A DNA stretch of 64,000 nt from Brachynemurus nebulosus (taxonomy: Eukaryota > Arthropoda > Insecta > Neuroptera > Myrmeleontidae), in assembly GCA_035578155.1 (NCBI GenBank), contig JAPWDM010000049.1, positions 1,772,087-1,836,086 of the forward strand, in the 5' to 3' direction. The notes under the pieces are model-generated. The model made no database searches. It was not told where the DNA came from and saw only the letters and a program-made list of their open reading frames with translations. Made by a program: the position numbers and the translations under genes. Below, in pieces: positions 13,623-24,925 of the stretch; the first letter of the stretch is position 1, and each line of letters starts with the position of its first letter.

Positions 13623-14018
13623 TTAGTTTTGTTTTGTCAATGATTCCCGTACCATTTGTAATGACATTAATGGTATGGTTTGTTCACAACGTGGTCTTAT
13701 GGTTATCATAGTTGGTGTGTGTGATAACGATAAGGAATTGGATGAATAGTCGATATTGGCGTTAAATTTTGAGAGGCAATCGTGTCCGATAATTCCATCA
13801 TATTGTAGGTTTATTTTAGAAGCATTTATAAAGGGAAAATTAAATTTACATTCGAAATTTTCTATGTTTAATGTAAGTTGGATTTTTCCTAATGTAGTGA
13901 TTGTATTATCTGTCGCTCCTATACCGTTCAACACTATTTCATGTCTAGGGTCGAAGGGTGTTTCTTTTGTAACGTTCGTATTCGTAATTAAGGAGACGGT
14001 AGCGCCTGTGTCGACCAA
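13623..14018 (-). pseudogene. pro: Gypsy aspartic protease (N-terminal part of pol)
   Basis: The retroviral-type aspartyl protease signature VDTGATVSLI sits at the start of this frame, with the flap and second-half motif DGIIGHDCL further on. The frame is open upstream to about 14150, overlapping the end of gag in another register, as expected where gag-pol is made by ribosomal frameshifting. It closes at 13623-13625, while homologous sequence continues in the pol frame, which marks a damaging indel near 13625-13640. Confidence 0.9.
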
Positions 14019-14068
14019 AAAGGTGAATTCTTTATTATTTGAATTATTAGACTTAAATTTAATTTTCT

Positions 14069-14584
14069 TTAATCTAACATTTGGATGTTCACTTGTGTCA
14101 ACTTGATGCAGTTGTCCGATGTCGCGACACTCAACTCGGACATTTGGGAGTTTAAATGATTGACTTTTGGATTGGGAGGATTTTGAGCTAGTCGTTTTTC
14201 ATCATTATATTTCTTTTTTCGACATTCTGATATTTCGTGTTCCTTGTTTTTACAATAATTACAAAATTTATTATTATAATTACTCGTCGAAGGTTGATTA
14301 GTTTTTGATCTACAATCTTTGGTGTTATGAGTTTTAGTTTTACAGTTTCTACAAAATTTTGAATCATTTGACGAGTATTTTTTGTACATTTGTAGAGCTG
14401 TTTCTTCTGTAATAGCTATACTAAAAGCTTCGTTAAGATTAGTTAGGGATCTATGAATACGTAGTACTCTCGAAATATTAGGATGTGAATGAAATATGAA
14501 TCGTCTCAAAGCAGTGTCTTTTATGAAAGCTATTTTGCCATTTAAAAGATCAGGGTTGCCGTTGTTTTGACTGCGGACAGACAC
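14069..14584 (-). pseudogene. gag: Gypsy gag, C-terminal part with two zinc knuckles
   Basis: This is the nucleocapsid end of gag, which packages the genomic RNA. Two CCHC knuckles are visible: CRNCKTKTHNTKDC and CNYCKNKEHEISEC, both C-x2-C-x4-H-x4-C, in a Lys/Asn/Ser-rich context. The frame is entered from the N-terminal gag frame by a register change between 14542 and 14584, so one frameshift mutation lies there. The stop is at 14069-14071, inside the protease frame overlap. Confidence 0.9.
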
Positions 14585-14949
14585 CTACTTGTTAATTTGT
14601 CTAACCTAGTATAGTATTCAGTAATGTCTTCGTGAGGTTTTTGTTTTATAGTGTCTAGGTCTTCCATTAGTTGTGTGTAGTGTGTGGTATCTGCGTAAAG
14701 TCTTCTTAAAGCTATTTTAAGAGCTTCGAAATTTGTAATTTCCGACAAATTTAGTTTGTTTTTCACTGAGCTTGAAATTTGTGCTAAAGTGTACGCGAAT
14801 AAGGGTACGATTTGATTTAGTTGTGCAAAGTCGTGTGCATGTTTTGCGTTTAATAAAAAGTTTTCTACTTCGTCACGTTGTCCGTCAAATGGTGTAATTA
14901 ATTTACACAGAAATGCTAGAGGCATTTTTAATTCTTCGCTTTCACCCAT
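14542..14949 (-). pseudogene. gag: Gypsy gag, N-terminal (capsid) part
   Basis: The start is the Met at 14949, which is about 160 nt downstream of the PBS and fits a gag leader. The 135 codons include an alpha-helical capsid-like segment of the insect Gypsy gag type (FDGQRDEVENFLLNAK ... ALRRLYADTTHYTQ ... DITEYYTRLDKLT). The frame ends prematurely in the overlap with the zinc-knuckle frame, so full-length Gag cannot be made. Confidence 0.85.
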
Positions 14950-15108
14950 GTCTGGTTGATCGGGACTACGTGATCTTGTTTACATTTTGATATGGTAGGA
15001 TTTAGGAAGGAATTAGAGATAAAGAACACAGTAATTTGTTCAAAGACTTACGGTTAAATACGGTGATCTACTGGAGGACTGAATTTCCAACTGGCCATCC
15101 AATGTGTT

Positions 15109-15128
15109 GAATCCCACCGCTGTCACCA
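15109..15128 (-). other. Primer binding site, tRNA-Leu-like
   Basis: On the minus strand it starts TGGTGACAGCGG, 5 nt from the end of the 5' LTR. Its complement has the form of a tRNA 3' end (AATCCCACCGCTGTCA plus CCA). From memory this differs by one base from insect tRNA-Leu ends of the CACCGCTGCCA type, so tRNA-Leu is the best guess. Confidence 0.65.
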
Positions 15129-15133
15129 ATTTA

Positions 15134-15674
15134 TGTTGGATTCCTGATGAATGAACAGGTTCCAAAGTAGAGCAGGCTGTCACCAGGGCAGTTGATGAGT
15201 TCAACTCCGTAAAATTGTATCCGGTCCAATGTTGATTCGGTAACTAGGCTACTAATATATGTCTCCGGATGTCCAACGGTCCTTGTTGTTGCACTATTCC
15301 CGATATTAACTAGACTACTAGTATATTCCCGATAGTACTAGGCTACTAGTATAACTACTTGGGACTCACGACACGATGTAGCACTTCACAAGTAACTTAT
15401 ACTTCAATGTAATGTTCTTACTTAATTCTCTGAAATAAATCGGTAACGTAACAATTTAAGAAATCACGAAGTTGATTTATAACAAATAACTTTATTAATA
15501 CTTTTAAAATTGACTAATTTTACAATTTTACAATAACTGAAGTAACTACATAAAAGAAATTTAATCGTAAGTATCAGTTCATATAAAATAGTGAACAAGT
15601 TTATTACAATTTTCTTGCTTTTATTTGTTTTTAAAGCTGTATCAGCATTCCGTTGTGGTGAGGCTGTTTCTATC
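15134..15674 (-). repeat. 5' LTR, truncated at outer edge
   Basis: Matches the other LTR from TGTTGGATTCC to TTTCTATC and then stops, missing the last roughly 60 bp present at 8310-8369. The promoter-distal end (start of U3) is therefore gone. A different inverted-repeat sequence begins exactly at the break. Confidence 0.9.
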
Positions 15675-15676
15675 AC

Positions 15677-15876
15677 CGGTCGTGTAAGAGTGCGCATTTC
15701 CCATTTTGTAAATTTTTTTTAATAACTCGGTCGGTATTGAGTTTATAATAAAAATCCTGTATCACAGCGTTAACTAATCATTAAGTTACTAGAATAAATA
15801 CAATTTACTTCTATTACATTTTCCGTTATTTTTTTATAGCCACCTAAATGTTAAGTGCGCCATTTTACACGACACT
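15677..15876. repeat. Short inverted-repeat element abutting the LTR break
   Basis: Left end GGTCGTGTAAGAGTGCGCA pairs with the right end TTAAGTGCGCCATTTTACACGACA (inverse GTCGTGTAAAATGGCGCA). About 200 bp, AT-rich, no coding sequence. Probably a small MITE or rearranged fragment whose arrival or flanking deletion removed the LTR end. Confidence 0.45.
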
Positions 15877-16613
15877 ACCCTACTTGTGCTTTTATACATT
15901 TTCTTATCAGTTTAAAAAAGTAGACCTATATATTAGGGTGTTTCATTTTGTAAGGAAAAAAAATAAAATGTAAAATTTTTGCAGACTTTGCTTATGCCCC
16001 AAGTCTCAGTGATATAAAAAATATATATGCCAAATTTCAAGAAAATCGGCTAATATGTAGAGGTTGCACACTTTGATAAGTTTTGTAAAAGTATTGTAAA
16101 AAATTATTTTTGTTGTGCGTCTCTGACCGATTAGACCCTCACATGGCTCTAATAGTTCATTTCCTTTTTCTTTGTAGGTTTAGTTTCTAAATTTTTAGTC
16201 ATATTTTACTTATCAGTCTGAGTAAAACGTCGGTCCAAAAAATCCAAAAGACAATCTTACGTTTGTTTCTAGCAAATACGAGAGATGCTTTAGATGATTA
16301 GCAAATATGAGAGCACTTATTAATATCTACATCTGCGTAAGTGCTCAGAAACTAGCGTATCGAAATCATTATTCGGAGCCCATCGACTCACAATTGCCTC
16401 GTGCCCAAAGTGAACCTATATGAAGCTGACAAAATGTGAAACACGTTTCATTTCTTTAACATTTTCGCGCCGAAGACCGTATATTCCCGTGATAAAAAAA
16501 TGTGATAAATAGTCGAAGACCGTATTTATCCGACTTATAATAAAGAAGCTTTTTTTTTAAAAGTATTTTTTTACAAGTATATAATTCCCAAATTTATATT
16601 GTACTTTACTATT

Positions 16614-16776
16614 TGTCTATGAGACGACGATCTCTAATAGCAGGACGAAGAGAAGAGCAGAATTGACACTAATTGTTATGCTAAAAAGAGACAGACGGAA
16701 TACATATTATGCTAAAAAGAGACAGATCACAATGATGACAACGACGGCGTCAGAGATCATCGTCTCATAGACAAGT
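16614..16776. repeat. Nested palindromic MITE, about 160 bp
   Basis: Ends TGTCTATGAGACGACGATCT and, inverted, TGTCTATGAGACGATGATCT. Between them the phrase ATGCTAAAAAGAGACAGA occurs twice, 32-33 bp apart. No coding sequence. Confidence 0.6.
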
Positions 16777-16989
16777 TGTAGAAGACCATACGATCCCGCA
16801 AACCTCGGAAACTGCCCGTATTATGGGCATACTTAATCGAATAATAGCACGTAGCGAAAGTCACGTATGAAAAATAACATATAGAAAAATAACACGTCTG
16901 AATATTTTTATAAAAATATTCAGCTTTTTGGAAATTGAATGAAGTTTAGTGAAGAGGACAATTTTAAGTACATAGTTAGCCTTTACCAT

Positions 16990-17295
16990 TCACCATGCTT
17001 GATGTAGAGCCACTGGGATCCTGAGACTGAAGTCGTTTTTAGACCAGTCACCGAGGCACAGGAGTGAGAGTTGTAATAATTTTTTGTAGTCTTCTTTTGG
17101 ATAACTTCCATTTTTTAAGTCATTTTGAATGTAGTTAATACTTTCGACTTGTTATTCTTCTAGAAAACCTTGAATGCGATTTTCCTCATCCAGCATTGTC
17201 GTATATGACTCTTTGTCAAATGAAGCCCAGAGACTTTGGAACTTCACAAAAGTTAGGACCACTTGATTCTGTGCTACAGCACACTTCTCAGACAC
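16990..17295 (-). pseudogene. Transposon-encoded protein remnant, unidentified family
   Basis: A minus-strand frame of about 102 codons with one internal TAA (near 17158). It carries QNQVVLTFVKFQSLWASFDK, ENRIQGFLEE and, after the stop, LLQLSLLCLGDW and LRIPVALHQAW. The last segments remind me of a conserved C-terminal block (LxLLFLG ... PGAxHxARWM) seen in uncharacterised arthropod and cnidarian transposon-associated proteins. That resemblance is from memory and needs a search. Its position inside the 15934-17521 TIR element suggests it is what is left of that element's transposase. Non-functional. Confidence 0.5.
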
Positions 17296-17519
17296 TCCTT
17301 TCAATATTATTTATATATTAGTACATGAGAATTCCATTAATACAAAGTACTGCAATATTAGCAATTTCATTAGTTAGAGAAAAAAAGTGATTAATGTGTG
17401 CAACCCCTAAATATTACCCAATTTTCTTAAAATTTAGCATATATGTCTTTTACATCACTGTGGCTCGGGGCGTAAGCAAAGTCATATGAAAACTACATCT
17501 TTGGAAAAATGAAACACCC

Positions 17520-17522
<3 letters not shown>

Positions 17523-17601
<79 letters not shown>
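17523..17601. repeat. (TA)n microsatellite
   Basis: About 80 bp of pure TA repeat adjoining the right TIR of the fossil transposon. Confidence 0.97.
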
Positions 17602-17603
<2 letters not shown>

Positions 17604-18634
17604 CCTTCAGAAGCATGTGTTTTTAACGAAACTGTTCCCCGACTGCGATAAAAATTCAAGGATAACTTGTTTGAACTTTTCAGTTTACTTTTATGATATT
17701 TTTTGAGACCTTTCCATACTGATGAAAATATTGGTAATGTGCCTTAATTGCACACGCTTGCTTTTTTTAAGGGTGGGAGGAAGGCGTCGCTCTTCTTTTA
17801 TGGCTAAACAAGCCCACTATGGCGACTGCAACACCGTGTGTCACTAGAGCCCCTTGTATTTAAATCCTTAAATTAGCCTTACGGGGCCCAATTTTGCGAA
17901 ATATTTTTAGGCATATATTTACCAATTCAAAGGCGTAGATTTCAAAAACTATGTCTCATTTTGGTCCAAGGTCGTTTTTTCTGTGTTTTTATCGGTCATA
18001 TAGAAATTTCTGCATAAACCTTCTTCAAAACACCGTGTTTTGGAGAGCTGTATATACTGTCTTAGAGAGCTCTTAGAACCCTACATGCATATGTACAATA
18101 TTTATGAACTTCAGAGGAAGGAAAGTAGAAAATCGGGACAATTCCAAAATTGAACATTTTCGGCCAACTCGAAAACGCAAAGGTACCTTGAGCTAATATT
18201 GGAGCTATGGAATACATGTGCAAGGGCGAACGCTACCATGGCACTCCCGACCCAGGTTGGGCCTTAGGCAGATTTACCTATCTTATCCGGAGGAGTCCCT
18301 TAGTAAAACATTCAATAAAATATCTCAGAGAAACATAAGTTATTTCAGAGCAAATATGGCGACTTTACCTAGTACGGTACGGTTCAATGACCGAAATAAA
18401 CGAAATTAAATAATTATAAAATTATTTCTTGTAAAATATTGCTTGTTATTATTATTAGAGCAGCAACACTTTAGAATTCTCTTCAGTAAAATTTTTATGC
18501 TCAAGTATTATTTCTATATATTTGCCGCATTTCTACGATATTGTACCTATATCATTGGCTAGTTTATTGACATGGGCAGTTATTGGCCCCAAGATAGAAA
18601 TATAGGACAATTTTATAGCTACCTATGAAAAAAG

Positions 18635-18635
<1 letters not shown>

Positions 18636-18721
<86 letters not shown>
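18636..18721. repeat. (TA)n microsatellite
   Basis: About 86 bp of TA repeat. No flanking element was recognised, unlike most other tracts here. Confidence 0.97.
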
Positions 18722-19646
18722 CATAGAGCATACCTTATGTGCATTCATTTATAGAATTCGAACAATATATACAGGTGGATTTTTGCAAGAATTACTCTGA
18801 GAGGATGTCAGTACGTAATGAAATATTGAAGGTGAGTATGGCTGTTTGTTTACAATCACAAGATAACGTTCTTGCAAATATATTTAAAATTTTATGAAAT
18901 AAGTGATATTAGGTGACTATTTTAATCATTTTAATATAATTTTTTTTTTTAAATATGAATTGTCTTTAAAACATGTGTTTTAAATATACATATATAATTG
19001 CAGTTACTGTGTTTTTATTATATTAATATATATGATAATACCATAATAAAATATAAATTACCTATTATAAAATAATATACTAAAATATTTGTTTATTTAT
19101 TAAAAATTTTTACAAAAAAGTATAAAATAAATATAAATTTTGTTAATGATTTAGATTTTTATAATTTTAAACATAAACGGTAGTGGTTAAGTCCTTCAAC
19201 ATTAATTAAATTTCAGTGTGGTACCATAATTTTCAACATTTCAGTAGGAAAACAACTAAAAAAAACTTTAGTAACACCTAACTAAAGTATAGTAAAATAT
19301 TATGTTAAACTGCCATTTTGTTTATAATTATTTACATTAAAATAAATACTTATACAAAAAACGTAAGTACATAGAAGGATTCAATCAAAATATTCTTTAC
19401 AAAATTAAGTAATAATTTCTTTTTTAAGTTAATTTGATTCAACTTTTCTTTTCATCTACTTGCATTTAAAATATTTATTACATCAATATTTAATATGGCT
19501 AATTCTTAATACAAATATTTAGTTACCTATATTTTATATTTTTATTCGAAAAAATTCTTTCAAATTTGATAAAATGTCCAAATGTCAAAATGTTAAAATA
19601 TATTTAAGATGGACTTAAGTCTGCTATTTGCTTATTTTAAATTTAA

Positions 19647-19691
19647 CTATATTTTCGAAGTGGTACTCATGACACCACTTCGAAAATATAG
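19647..19691. other. Perfect 18-bp hairpin
   Basis: The stem CTATATTTTCGAAGTGGT is followed by a 9-nt loop and its exact complement. Function unknown; it may be the relic of a short palindromic element. Confidence 0.8.
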
Positions 19692-21020
19692 GAATTGCCA
19701 GAAAATAAAAAAAAACCTTTGCTGTAATTCTGAAAACTTAAAAGAACTATAGTGATACTATCATATTATAGTATTTTTTCTACCAATAACAATTAATTAC
19801 TTTTTTCATTAATGGTAGACTTTTCCATGGAATTGCTCTTTTTTTTTCCATGACTGGTTTGGATGAATATAATTCAATTGAAGGCTAGTTAAATACTTTT
19901 CTGAAAAATTATCATAAATACTTTGGAACTTATATGCTTCATATTATCTGAAATCAAATCAACAAAATTATGATTTTCAATGGACAAATAACTTTAAAAT
20001 TTTTCAAAATAAAATAATTTTGCTAACAATACTGTTTTTGTCAAATCAACACCATCAATAAAGTATTATAGGCGCAAGCTAAAAAGACTATTTTTATCTA
20101 CATCTGCATTTATCTTTGTCTATTATATTAATAAATAGAAGTTTACTCACTCACTCTTATAAAAACATAATTACTTGGTTTGGTTGGTAACTATGGAAAT
20201 AATACAATTTGTGTTCCCCTCACCTCAGTTTTTGGAGGTCTTTTGAGCTTGCGACCATTGTAGATTTATCGTTTTTTTTATATATTTTTATATTTATAAT
20301 TACAATCACAAAATAACACCATGTCATGTAACGTCACATTTTTTGCAAAAAATTGTAAAATTTTCACCACCATATACTGAAATGTAGGAAATTTTATCAA
20401 TTAACTTACTAAATTTGCTTTTTGTATTTCATTATTTTTATTTTTTGTAAAATTCTTAATAATTTCAAAAGAAATATATTATGAAAAAAAAAATTTGTTA
20501 AAATTTTTATGTATGCATCCATTTTATTAATTTTATGTCATATAAAAAAAATTGAATGTGCAATAAATAGTATTGAACTTGAATACAGCCTTGGCCAAAA
20601 GTATTAGGCACCCCTATAAAACGCGTGTAACTCATAAATTAATTTAAAAATCACTTATCTGTTTAATAATAGAATGAAAGGCAATAGTAAAGGTTAATTT
20701 TAAACAATAGATAAAGGATTTTAAGGTATCATTAAACATCGGTTCCACAAAACACGAAATATGAAGTTTTTTTGAAAAATAATGTAATTTATTTGTTAGT
20801 CAAGGACCTGCTGAATGTTGTTTATTTGTGTAGTAGAGACAGTTTGTAATACGAAATGCCGAAACAATGAGAACTTAACACAGAAAAACAGATAAAAATC
20901 CAGATGTTATTTGAAGAAGGGAAGATTCAAGTAAAGGTTGCTAAGTTAGTAAAAGTTTGACGATGTGCAGCGCAATGTATCATTGAAAGGTTCACGGAGT
21001 CTGGCTCTCGCACAAACAAA

Positions 21021-21326
21021 ATGAGAACGGGCAGAATACGCATTACTACTGACCGTCACGATAGAAAACTTATCCGTGACTCACTTAAGGACCGCAAAAA
21101 AACTTCTTTTGAGCTCGCTGCAGCTTCATCGAAGGACAATGGGAAACCAATTAGTTCTCGAACTGTAAGAAGAAGACTCACAGAAGCACGTTCAAAAGCC
21201 GCAAAGCCTTGGCTTTTCGACAACAACAAGAAAAATCGTTTAGAATGGGCGCTAAGCCATCAGCATTCTTCTGAAGAAGATTGGTCCTATGTGGTATTGT
21301 CCGGCAAATCTAATCGCATTGTTTAA
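21021..21326 (+). pseudogene. Tc1 transposase fragment (second helix-turn-helix), left arm
   Basis: Contains the second DNA-binding domain and linker of a Tc1/Tc3-like transposase: RLTEARSKAAKPWLFDNNKK and RLEWALSHQHSSEEDW, ending where the first catalytic Asp should follow. Upstream sequence back to about 20857 encodes the first helix-turn-helix in broken frame. The frame ends in junction sequence. The copy is non-functional but still recognisable, and its protein-level partner is the minus-strand fragment at 21373-21714. Confidence 0.85.
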
Positions 21327-21372
21327 TACGATGGTATAAAATTTAACTTACCTCAAAATTAAATTCATCGGA

Positions 21373-21714
21373 TCATACCACATTGGACCAATCTTCTTCA
21401 GAAGAATGCTGGTGTCTTAGAGCCCATTCCAAACGATACTTCTTATTGTTGTCGGAGAGCCAAGGCTTCTTCCTGGCGTTGCGACTTTTTAAGCCTGCTT
21501 CTGTGAGTCTTCTTCTTATAGTTCGAGAACTAGTTTGTTTCCAAATATCCTCCGATGAAGCTGCAGCGAGCTCAAAGTAAGTTTTTTTGCAGTCCTTAAA
21601 TGGGTCACGGATAAGTTTTCTAACCTGGCGGTTAGTAGTAATGCGTTTTCTGCCCATTATCATTTTGTTTGTGTGAGAGCCCGTCTCCGGGAACCTTTTA
21701 ATGGTAGATTGCAC
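21373..21714 (-). pseudogene. Tc1 transposase fragment (second helix-turn-helix), right arm
   Basis: Minus-strand counterpart of the left-arm fragment: TRRLTEAGLKSRNARKKPWL in outline, then RLEWALRHQHSSEEDW. It diverges from the left arm by scattered substitutions and a short indel in the linker, so the two arms have been separate for some time. Truncated before the catalytic domain. Confidence 0.85.
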
Positions 21715-22689
21715 TGCACTTCGTCAAACTTTTACTAATTTAGCAATCTCTATTTGTGTCTTCCAGTCTTCATATAACATCTCTACTTTTATCTGCGTTT
21801 CTGTGTTAAGTTCTCGTTGTTTCAGCATTTCGTATTACAAACTGTCTCTACTACACAAATAAACAACACTCAACAGTATCTTGTTTTCCCGAAAGTTAAT
21901 AAAAAACTAACAAATAAATTACATTATTTTTCAAAAACTTCATATTTCATGTTTTGTGAACCAGATGTTCAATGATGCCTTAAAATCTTTTATCTATTGT
22001 TTAAAATTAACTTTTAGTATTGCCTTTCAATCTATTATTGAACAGATAAGTCATTTTTAAACTAATTTATGAGTTACACGTGATTTATGGGGGTGCCTAA
22101 TACTTTTGGCCAAAGCTGTATATGTATTGTGCATACATTGTACAAAATTATTAAAAATATGTTTAAAAGCGTATAAATTTACGTTAGTGTTATTGCTTCA
22201 ATGTGGTTTTAACGTAATTTTTATACAATTGTACCAAAATGTTAATAGTTTTAATTCCATATAAACATAATCAAACGTCTTTAACATAAAACATATTTTC
22301 TTGATTTTTTACAAAAAAAAAATGGATCAAATATATACAAAATTATTTCAACTGAGAGAAAGAAAATATAGCTAAATCGCTACCATGGATTAAAAATATC
22401 ATGACACGCCACTTAAAAAGCGTTTTATTCCGAATGTAGCATGGCAAAAAATGAGACAAAAAAAAGACTGTGAGTGTGAGTGTAATAGAAGATGATATTT
22501 TCTAATTTTTCTCAACAAGTAATTAACTTAGAGCAATGGTGTAAAAAAGTTTTTACGCAAATTGCCTTTCACTTTAAATTGGTGTAAACAGAATTTTGAA
22601 AAATTGCTTAATTCTAGCAAAAACTTATTTTGTTGACAAAAAACGCCCGAAAAACCTACTTCTGGGCATCCGACGTGTCTAGTTAACGA

Positions 22690-22771
22690 ACTGAGGCGAG
22701 CCAATTCATTTTCCAGTACACACACCATATTTCATAAGCATTAAACGTTTCATTCAAGAGTTACCGCGCGG

Positions 22772-22859
<88 letters not shown>

Positions 22860-22990
22860 TTTAGTGAATATCATTTTCGTATTCTATCGACCTCAAAACA
22901 TATTTCTGTTATAATCTCGGCCTCAGATTGCGTCATGAGAGCGGCCGTAAAAGCTGAATTTCAATGTTTGGAAATTCGCTAAAATGCATA
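22690..22990 (-). repeat. Family F repeat, copy 1 (contains a long (TA)n)
   Basis: In inverse orientation to 59375-59680. Shared phrases on the minus strand are GAAATTCAGC, ATTCACTAAAATTTATATAT, a TA tract, then GTAACTCTTGAATGAAACG and TTAATGCTTATGAAATATGG. The TA tract here is about 80 bp but only about 20 bp in the 59.5-kb copy. No coding sequence. Confidence 0.75.
22777..22857. repeat. (TA)n microsatellite inside family F
   Basis: About 80 bp of pure TA repeat at the internal TA position of family F. Confidence 0.97.
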
Positions 22991-23879
22991 ATTTCATAGG
23001 TATGTTATTTATAACCCGAATTATGTTAACCAACGAATGTTTTTTATGAAAAAAATTGTAAAAGTATATTCGCCACTCACTTCGCCAAGATAGCTTTCAT
23101 AAGTTCAAATTTTGTTCAACTTGTACTAACTGTAAACCTAAAATTTTCCAGAGAAATTTCCCCCTTATTTCCGAGTGTTACACCCTAGGGTCTTGGGGAT
23201 TTACTACACTAGCGGACCTCTTTAAATACACGAAGACTCGACCAAATCGGTGGCCAACACAATGTAAACTATCCTTGTGTTTCGTGATTTAAAAAGTAGC
23301 AAGAAAGGTAACAAGTATTTGATTGGTATTAGATTAACAAAAAGGTGGAATTTGGAGATCACAGTTAAAATTCATTGAACTTTAAGTCCATTTATCCACT
23401 TTGGAATCCAAAATATTCAGGAAATCGATACATAGGAAACTACAATCCACATTACATAATATGCTAGTATTTATGCAACAAATCCATAATGAACCACTTT
23501 ATGAACGAACCGCGTTTATGGCCAAGCAAGCTTACGAGTAACGCCAAAAAAAATGCGAGGTCATAAAGTCAAATTATGTATAGGGTGCAAATAAAACTTT
23601 ATGTTCGACTGCTAAAATTTCTAATTACATGTTGATAAAAATCAAATTTATAAATCTTACGTGTATATATTCTAGATAAAAAAAATTATTTTATTTATAG
23701 TTAGTGTAGAAAAATTTATTATTTGTTATAATATTCTTTGATTGTTATTATTAGTCATCTGAAGTGTCTAAAGTGAATAAAATATTGGAATATTTTTAGA
23801 TAATTCCCCTAACAATTAAATGTTGCCATTTGTTTTTAATAAATTTCAAATCATCTATACAAATATAATAAGGAAAGAA

Positions 23880-24130
23880 AATTTTTCCAGGATTTTTCTC
23901 AAATTTCTTCTCGCATACTATTAAATTATAAATAAAGTTAGCGTGAGATCAAAATTGTCAGGTAGGATATTAGAGACCAACAAAGACTTCAAAGTGAACC
24001 GCCATACGGAACTGTGGACAATGGAAGTGATTATGGACAAATGGGTAGCAAGATCATAGTGATTGTGGACCACTGAGTAGAAGATTACAGTGATTATGGG
24101 CCATTGGGTAGTGAGGCCACAGTAAATATG
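23880..24130 (-). repeat. 32-bp minisatellite element, short copy
   Basis: About three to four units of a 32-bp repeat (GTAGYAAGRYCAYAGTGATT plus 12 more bases), followed by a flank (TTAGAGACC, AAATTTCTTCTC, CCAGGATT) that is also found, inverted, beside the longer array at 41566-41930. The two loci are thus copies of one element in opposite orientation. Confidence 0.75.
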
Positions 24131-24534
24131 GAATAGTTGTAAAATGTAAATAATGTAGGAAACAACGTAGCTATATAAACGTAAAAAAATTAGATGAAAC
24201 ACCAAAATGAAAACAAAATAAGCAGCTAAATGAAACCAAGGTGGGCTGCTACTCCTATATAATGTCAATGGATTGTATTCGTATTGTCGCTGCACTACTT
24301 TCGCGTAACTTTTTCGCTCGTGTGTGACTTATAACCTCAATCATGTAATACTGTCACCATTAATTCACTACTTCTACCACTTAAAATTTTATTTGCGATT
24401 TTTTTTGTGTTTTATAAGAAGTGCGAGTAACAAATACCGGTAATTAGTGCCAAGCTTGCGAAAACGCGGTATTAAATAGGTTTAATAAGTAATTAGCGTA
24501 CAATATGAACTTCAGGCAATACCTACTGTCTTAC

Positions 24535-24925
24535 AAGGAGATGCACCCAGAGTGAAATTCGCAATTTTGGTGAAACTTCGCTGATGTGTAGAATAGGCAA
24601 AAATAAGGGACCCATATTTTTTTATCGGCTATCTCTCACGCTTAATGAATGTTCGACCCAACCGTGGTTTAACCTATACAGGCGAATAGGTCTTTCAAAA
24701 TGTAACATTTCGTCGAATAAAAGTTTTCTTCTATCACTTATAGTTAGGTAGTTTTCGAGATATCTTAAGAAAGGCGATTTGAACCCCCAACTTTAGTTAC
24801 TGGTTTAACCCCGTAAACGTGGGAGATGGCCGATAAAAAAAAATACGGGTCCTTTATTTTTACCTATTTTACACACCAGCGAAGTTTTATAAAAATTGCG
24901 AATTTCACTCTGGGTGCATCTCCTT
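24535..24925. mobile_element. Palindromic MITE, 391 bp
   Basis: The arms 24535-24643 and 24814-24925 are inverted copies starting AAGGAGATGCACCCAGAGTG, with the shared phrases GTGAAATTCGCAATTTT, ACTTCGCTG and TATCGGC. No coding sequence. A fragment of the same end lies at 44374-44405. Confidence 0.8.

Larger units (their letters stand above)
15934..17521 (-). mobile_element. Fossil DNA transposon with about 150-bp TIRs
   Basis: The left end TAGGGTGTTTCATTTTG and the next 150 bp (ACTTTGCTTATGCCCC, GTGATATAAAA, CCAAATTTCAAGAAAATCGG, GGTTGCACAC) are matched in inverted order by 17370-17521. The ends lie in TA-rich flanks and the right one abuts a (TA)n tract. A broken coding remnant lies on the minus strand at 16990-17295, and a small palindromic insert at 16614-16776. 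The superfamily is not determined. Confidence 0.75.
17602..20583. other. AT-rich intergenic DNA, no gene seen
   Basis: There are no ORFs above 65 codons of any recognisable character. It includes a (TA)n tract at 18636-18721, a hairpin at 19647-19691 and very AT-rich DNA between 18850 and 20580. Confidence 0.6.
20586..22118. mobile_element. Two Tc1-like half-elements fused tail to tail (inverted pair)
   Basis: The left arm 20586-21310 and right arm 21375-22118 are inverted copies of the same 5' part of a Tc1-like transposon. The outer ends CTTGGCCAAAAGTATTAGGC and the inverse TTTGGCCAAAAGTATTAGGC are each flanked by TA (20584-20585 and 22119-22120), a TA target duplication. Both arms carry the TIR, leader and DNA-binding half of the transposase gene. 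The catalytic halves are missing and replaced by a junction of about 60 bp near 21311-21374. Confidence 0.9.
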
